From Hedera helix (lineage: Eukaryota > Streptophyta > Magnoliopsida > Apiales > Araliaceae), in the NCBI GenBank assembly GCA_947179155.2, contig OX359275.1, positions 1,983,501 to 2,047,500 on the forward strand: a stretch of 64,000 nt of DNA, given 5' to 3'. Below are positions 58,264 through 64,000 of this stretch, piece by piece. The notes below the pieces were generated by a model. It was not told where the DNA came from. It did not search any database and saw nothing but the letters and a program-made list of their open reading frames with translations. The first letter of the stretch is position 1. Each line of letters starts with the position of its first letter. A program made the translations under genes and the position numbers.

Positions 58264-60536
58264 TGTAACGCCCCCAAATTCGAGTCCCTTGAACCTCGAG
58301 TTTGGTACTCACTGTTCAACACATCCATACATCTATACTACCCATCATTCAAGATGACATACATTAACTTATATTAGTTCAAAACATACAACATAAAATC
58401 TCAAGTTATCTAACATTTACTATTACATCACTTAAAGAAAATATATACAAACATATTTTCTTAAACGTTTATAACAAAATATCTAACAGATATAAATTAT
58501 TCTTGAGCTTTTTCCTTCCCTTTGGCGAAAACTGTTCCACTTGATTTTTCCCCTTTCACTTAAAATATTTATATAAGGAAGAATGAGCAATAGAAATGCT
58601 CAGCAAGTATAATTAGTATAGAATAAACAATAAATAGTTGAATGCAATTAAGCTTCTTAAAAATCTTTCCACAGTTGAACGATAACTGTGAAAGTAATAT
58701 AAATAAATTTGTCTCAAAACTCTTCTTTGACTTTGAATTCAACACTATTCTGAGGTTCATAAAACCTTGAAATTATTTTTAGTTTACAAGAATAATCATA
58801 GCAAACTCCAGACTATATAAGTCCTTAACCGTAGTGTATGCAAAGGGGATCAGCCTTTTTATACATTATGTATTGTGCACAACCATATGAAATGCATTCG
58901 TATTGACGGTAAATAATAAACAACAATTTCTCCCCTTTTATAGGGTTAGATAATTCAATAATCATCATTTGAATCTGCACCAACACAATTTGATTTGGCA
59001 TAACTTTTATCAGAAATATAGATTTCATACTATTCAAGAATAATTGTCTAGCCGAAACAAATGGCTTAGACGTTAAATCAATAATTTATACTTAATTACC
59101 CTTCCAAGTCACATTGCAATACGGAATTCGAATAATTCTAACGCATCATGATTCGTAGACAATAATCGTAAGTAACTAAAATACTTGTTCAAATATCGAT
59201 ATTGAAATAAGGAAAGAAAACTTGTCTCGTTACCATCACTCTACAATTATGTTTGTTTACGCTATTGTTTAACCGTATCATCCATCGTGCGACCTAAGTA
59301 GTATACATCGATGGTTAACAACTAAACACATATTGTTATTATTAATTCATTCAAAACTAACCTTCACTTTTGTTCAAATTCAAAAGTTAATCAAATTAGA
59401 CTAACCATGCTAAACTAGATTAATTTGTACCTTTAAATATATTTTACATAAAAATCCTTTTTATTAAAATATTAAAATAATTTAATATTTTTCAAAATTC
59501 TGGGGATGACACGCCCCGTGCCAGGATTGAACTATGAATGGTGCGCCCTGCGCTAGCCATGTAGAGAGTTTTAAATGAATGACGGACGTGCCTCGTGCCC
59601 AATTTAATATAGCAATGGCGCGCCCTGCGCCACTGTACCAGAGTTTTCAAAGCTTTCTGTTTTCAACAACCTATTTCCAACAAGCACATCATACATAGTA
59701 TAAGTCTAATTGAGTTAACATCTTAGGCATTTTGTAAACCACACATCTAAGCACAACATTCATTAAGATTAATGCTTTTGAAAACTTCTTTAAACCATGA
59801 AATCAATGACCCAAAAATACACATTTATCATCCATTTTAATTAAAACTAATGTTATAAAAAGACTTTTAAAACATCTTGGGTCTAGTTTTGAAATCTCCA
59901 TAAGGCTTGAATTAGTTCATACATCATATATACATTTAACCTTGCAATAATGAACCATCAACTTCCATGTTTACACAAAAAGTTTCCATTAAGGCATAAA
60001 TACAAACACTTAGTATGCATGTGTGAAATTTCTAGATTTCATACAAATTTAAACATGCATTCATCCTCCAAATTCAACCCAACCTTATTTCACCTGAATC
60101 TAATTGATTCACCAACAATCAGACCTCCCACAACAATAATTCACAACCAATTATCACCAATTAGTAACTAACTAACTATTTCTATGAACTATTAAAGAAA
60201 GAGAAGGTTTTATACCTTTGTAGTACGCTTAGTTGATCAAATTGTGTAAACTCTTTCTAGTGGCTGTAATTGAAACTCTTCTGGACAAATCTCTACTCCA
60301 GATTTTTTGAATAAACAGTTGGAAATAATTCTAAAATCCTGGTGTCAATTTGGTTGAAGGATTTGGGTGGGTTGTGAGTAGCTCTTTGGCTTAGGCTTGA
60401 GAAATTTAGACTTAGAATTTCTCTTGGTTGGGGAATGAACTGAAGTCTTAGAATAGAACGTAAGAATGGAGCTTGAACTTAGAGAGAATGATGAGCCAAA
60501 ATGAACTACAATGGTAGATTAAATCACTATCTCACT
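58264..60536 (-). repeat. LTR H (minus orientation), interrupted by LTR G
   Basis: It begins TGTAACGCCCCCAAATTCGAG and has the conserved hairpin (58584-58602), the CCGAAACAAATGGCTTAGACG block and a CG-rich patch with GGCGCGCCCTGCGCC motifs (about 59505-59640). It breaks at 60536, where LTR G starts; the rest should lie beyond the window. It is a divergent member of the same broad LTR type. Confidence 0.7.
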
Positions 60537-61659
60537 TGTGACAACCCCGAATCCGGGTCCCTCGAATCCGGGTCAACAGTAGTATTATCTTTTTCTTATT
60601 GTTCATGAATTACAATAATATTATAATTGATAAATAATCATTTATTTACAATTTTACAACATCTATTTCTATTCCAGAATCGCAATCTTTATACATTCCT
60701 AGTATGTCTCAATATCATATATGATATGACATTCTATTACAATCAATTTGAATATTTAAGACTCATATAACATACTAACTAAGTCTTATACTACACCATG
60801 AATTACCTGTCCAATTCGGACTGACATCCACAACAGACATTTAGATATTCAGTGAAAGTAATATGTTTTTCTGTTCCTTGATCTTTATCAAAAATTTCAA
60901 ACAACTTGCACTATCTGAAAATGTTGGTTTAAGCAAGAGTGATCACGACGGCTCAGCAAGTTTAACAGTTACGCATAACACATTACATACTTCACATAAT
61001 ATACATGATTTGCATCTTATTCTTACATCAGGTTTTTCATATTAATAATACTTCATACCTCTTATGCATCACATACAATAATCAACTAGCACTTAGCAAA
61101 TCATGTTTCATTCTTGTACATAGTTTTCATGTAGTCATACCACATGCTGCTCATCTACCACAAACATCATCAATATATCTTCATATTATTAATTTAAATC
61201 ACATTATAGCATATTAATACACATAGGAGCAAGTTCTGAAAAAAAACTTGTCTTGTTCGCTTCTACCATTTACTCTTATTTTGCATCTTTCGTTCAACCT
61301 ACAATTTATATATAAAATTAACATAACCATTAGTTACAATGACTATTAATTGGTCATAACTTAAGACTTTAATTTCAAATTATTAACTCTTAATATGTCC
61401 GACACACGAACCTTTAGTTCCGGACAAAAACCCTAGCCCAAACCTAGTTGGACATGTCGGGTACGCTTAACCAACTTACGCATTCACCACATATTCTTCG
61501 CACGATCCATTTTTAATAAATTGTCTAAAATTTAGTCACAATGGACTATCTACATTGGTTTAATTCAATTAAATTTTCTTCTTTTACATAACTTAATGAT
61601 TTGAACATTTAATAATGTATCAAATACCTCAAAATATCATCTACCTTTGATACTATACA

Positions 61660-62470
61660 AGTATACAACTACATTCAAATATTATTAACCATTTAATAAT
61701 ATTTTAATCATTTATTAATATTATTATCTATTTAATAATATTTTATTCTATTACAAATATTATTAACCATTTAATAATATTTTAATCACTTATTAATATT
61801 ATTAACCATCTAATAATATTTTAATTACTTATTAATATTATTAACCATTTAATAATATTTTAATCATTTACAAAATATTATTCACCATCTGATAATATTT
61901 TAATCTCTTATTAATATTATTAACCATTTAATAATATTTTAATCATTTACAAAATATTATTCACCATCTGATAATATTTTAATCTCTTATTAATATTATT
62001 AACCATTTAATAATATTTTAATCACTTCTTAATGTTATTAATCATTTAATAATTTTTTAATCACTTACTAATATTATTCACCATTTAATAATATTTTATT
62101 CACTTCTTAATATTATTAATCATTTAATAATATTTTAATCATTTATTAATATTATTAACCATTTAATAATATTTTAATCACTTAATAATATTATTAACCA
62201 TTTAATAATATTTTATTCACTTCTTAATATTATTAACCATTTAACAATATTTTAATCACTTATTAATATTATTAATCATTTAATAATATTTTAACCACTT
62301 ATTAATATTATTAACCATTTAATAATATTTTAATCTCTTATTAATATTATTAACCATGTAGCGATATTTTAATCATTTACAAATGTTATTCATTATTCAA
62401 TAACTTTTTAATCATATACTAATATTATTGATCATTTAATAATATTTTAATAATTTTCAAATAATACCAA
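61660..62470. repeat. AT palindrome array in LTR G
   Basis: About twenty units of ATTATTAACCATTTAATAAT, each a perfect inverted repeat of 8 bases around CCAT, alternate with ATTTTAATCACTT-type linkers at a period near 39 bp. It is the clearest array in the window. Confidence 0.85.
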
Positions 62471-63504
62471 TAGTTAACTTTTTAATTGTGTTAACTTTAG
62501 TGTTTATGTTAAATATTTAGCTACCAATTAGTTTCTAATAAATTTCATATATTGGTTTAGTATTCAAACACATTCATTTTACACTTATTTCAACTTAAAT
62601 TTTTATTAAAAACTCGACCCGGATCGACCCAACCAGACCCGGACCGACCCAGACAACTTGCACATTCTGTTTTGAAAGTCGGGGCTCTCAACCTAGGCCA
62701 AATTTGGGCGCCGGGGAGCTCAACACAAAATTCTAATATGGACTTCTTAACTCTCCGACAGCCATAACTTCTTCATTTTAAAATATTTTGGGGTTATTTT
62801 TGAGTCCATTCTCATTAGAATTTCCCCCTCTACAATTTCTCTTTAGATCACAAATCCAAATTCCAAACAGAAGTGGACTAAAAACTGCTCACAAGGACAA
62901 AGTGAAAACTAAAATCACAAATCCTTGGTTTTAATAGTTCAAACTTGAATAAAATAAACTCTACACATCCAAATGACATCAACTTAGTGTTGTTGTCTTC
63001 CTAACTTCTTGTTTTACAACATTTCATGGTTCAATCATATTTTTGAAAATATTTTGACATGAAATTTAAAGATCAAACCACTTAGGATTTTACCGGTAAA
63101 TCGTTATATGGATTTTCCTTCTAATTCTTTACATACCACCCATACAAATACATGTATTAACTAGAGCAAACTATGAATATACCTATATATCATAGTTATA
63201 GACCTCTAGAGCATCAAAATAATTTTTGATTGGTTAAAAATATATTTTAACCGTTTAAAACATATATAGACTACAAAAATGCACTAAGGAAAGTTTAGAA
63301 CACTTTTTAACCTCTTGGATATGGATGTTCTTCTTCTTCTCCTTCCAACGTATGCTATGAAGCTATGTGCCATCCACTAAGCTCCTCCTCTAGCAATCTC
63401 CTTCAACTTACAAGTGTTTGCTTGCTTTTCTCTCCAAGAGCTCTATCTTTTCACTCTAGAAATTCTAGACAAATGGCTAATAAACATAGCCAATGTGTGG
63501 AGCA

Positions 63505-63516
63505 CTATATTTATAG
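63505..63516 (-). promoter_or_regulatory. LTR TATA box (G)
   Basis: The minus strand reads CTATAAATATAG, between the leader (TCTAGAGTGAAAAGATAGAG in reverse) and the upstream part of LTR G. Predicted from sequence. Confidence 0.45.
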
Positions 63517-64000
63517 CACACCATTAATCACCATTAACTCTTACTAATCAACTGACATTGGTTAAATTAGAGACTAATTTAGGATTATTATTTGATTGAT
63601 TGACTCTTGGATTGACATATTGATTGACCTCCATCAAGTTTGCTTACAAGTTATCAATTGAGTAAAACAAAAGCAACCTTTCTCCAACACTTAACTAAAG
63701 TGTGGTTAAGACTCTTGCTCTTATAACCTATGTTAACTTAACTATTAACCATGGTTTAAGCTCATCAATTAAACATAAACACATCTTCTACCAAATAACC
63801 CAAGTAAGGTTAATTCTCTACAATCAAGTATACATATATATCCAATATATTTATATATTTACTAACACTTAACTCTAGCATTGGTTAAGGTTTTATTCTT
63901 ATGTCCTATATAATTATATCAGCATCTATATATATATACACCAATATATGTATATATATTCACTTATACATGCACAATACTTGTATTTTTGACATTTAAA

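Larger units (their letters stand above)
60537..64000 (-). repeat. LTR G (minus orientation), cut by window end
   Basis: It begins TGTGACAACCCCGAATCCGG, then a GGCTCAGCAAG hairpin relic (about 60935-60965), a large AT palindrome array (61660-62470), a GACCCGGATCGACCC patch (about 62618-62650) and a TATA box (63505-63516, minus). No internal region is reached before 64000. Confidence 0.72.

Noticed and set aside
58825..59037. Minus-strand 70-codon ORF in LTR H
   Set aside because: It overlaps the conserved noncoding LTR block and its equivalent in other LTRs is not open.
61660..62470. CRISPR-like appearance of regular short repeats
   Set aside because: The units are AT palindromes in a plant LTR with variable linkers; no cas genes, no leader, eukaryotic context.

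Overview
This is an AT-rich, repeat-dominated stretch of a flowering-plant nuclear genome, probably a eudicot. The evidence is nested Ty3/gypsy LTR retrotransposons of the chromoviral Tekay/Del type and of the Tat type, MITE-like elements with Stowaway-like ends, a hAT-like element, long AT microsatellites, and one intron-containing host gene. The species cannot be named from the sequence.

1-31.5 kb is a retrotransposon graveyard. The outer layer is a decayed Tat element on the + strand: RT at 1.2-2.0 kb, RNase H at 3.3-3.6 kb, integrase at 29.7-30.9 kb and an antisense extra ORF at 31.0-31.3 kb. Later insertions split it: a solo LTR inside RNase H (2016-3346) and then a ~26 kb block of chromoviral material. 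That block holds LTR pieces D1/D2 (with a nested solo LTR at 4447-6107), a minus-strand element (LTR C, extra ORF, gag stub, pol remnant 7322-10384), a plus-strand element B that landed in that pol (LTR 10385-14216, extra ORF, gag-pol to 18135, then an inverted deletion junction), and LTRs E and F.

31491-45291 is a young, complete chromovirus on the minus strand: 3.9 kb LTRs that differ at four bases and one 2-bp indel by eye, a 5-bp AAACC target duplication, PBS, PPT, gag-pol with a C-terminal chromodomain, and an extra 266-residue acidic coiled-coil ORF between the 5' LTR and gag. The same extra ORF sits at the same place in two older elements here (B and C). This is the best candidate for an under-described system in the window. 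The young copy carries two pol frame breaks.

45.3-48.5 kb has a hAT-like element inside a palindromic sequence and a solo LTR with a perfect GTTTA target duplication. 48.5-58.3 kb is the genic part: one GPI-anchored lipid-transfer-protein gene on the minus strand (exon 1 54902-55241, exon 2 50830-51050) with a 3.85 kb intron holding MITEs and duplications, then a ~1 kb TIR element upstream. 58.3 kb to the end is two more minus-orientation LTRs, G inserted into H, both running out of the window.

The chromoviral LTRs share a recognisable layout although their sequences have diverged: a TATA box or a palindrome near the presumed promoter, a central array of AT palindromes, a TGAGC-N9-GCTCA hairpin, and a short conserved lysine-rich coding-like tail after a splice-acceptor-like AG.
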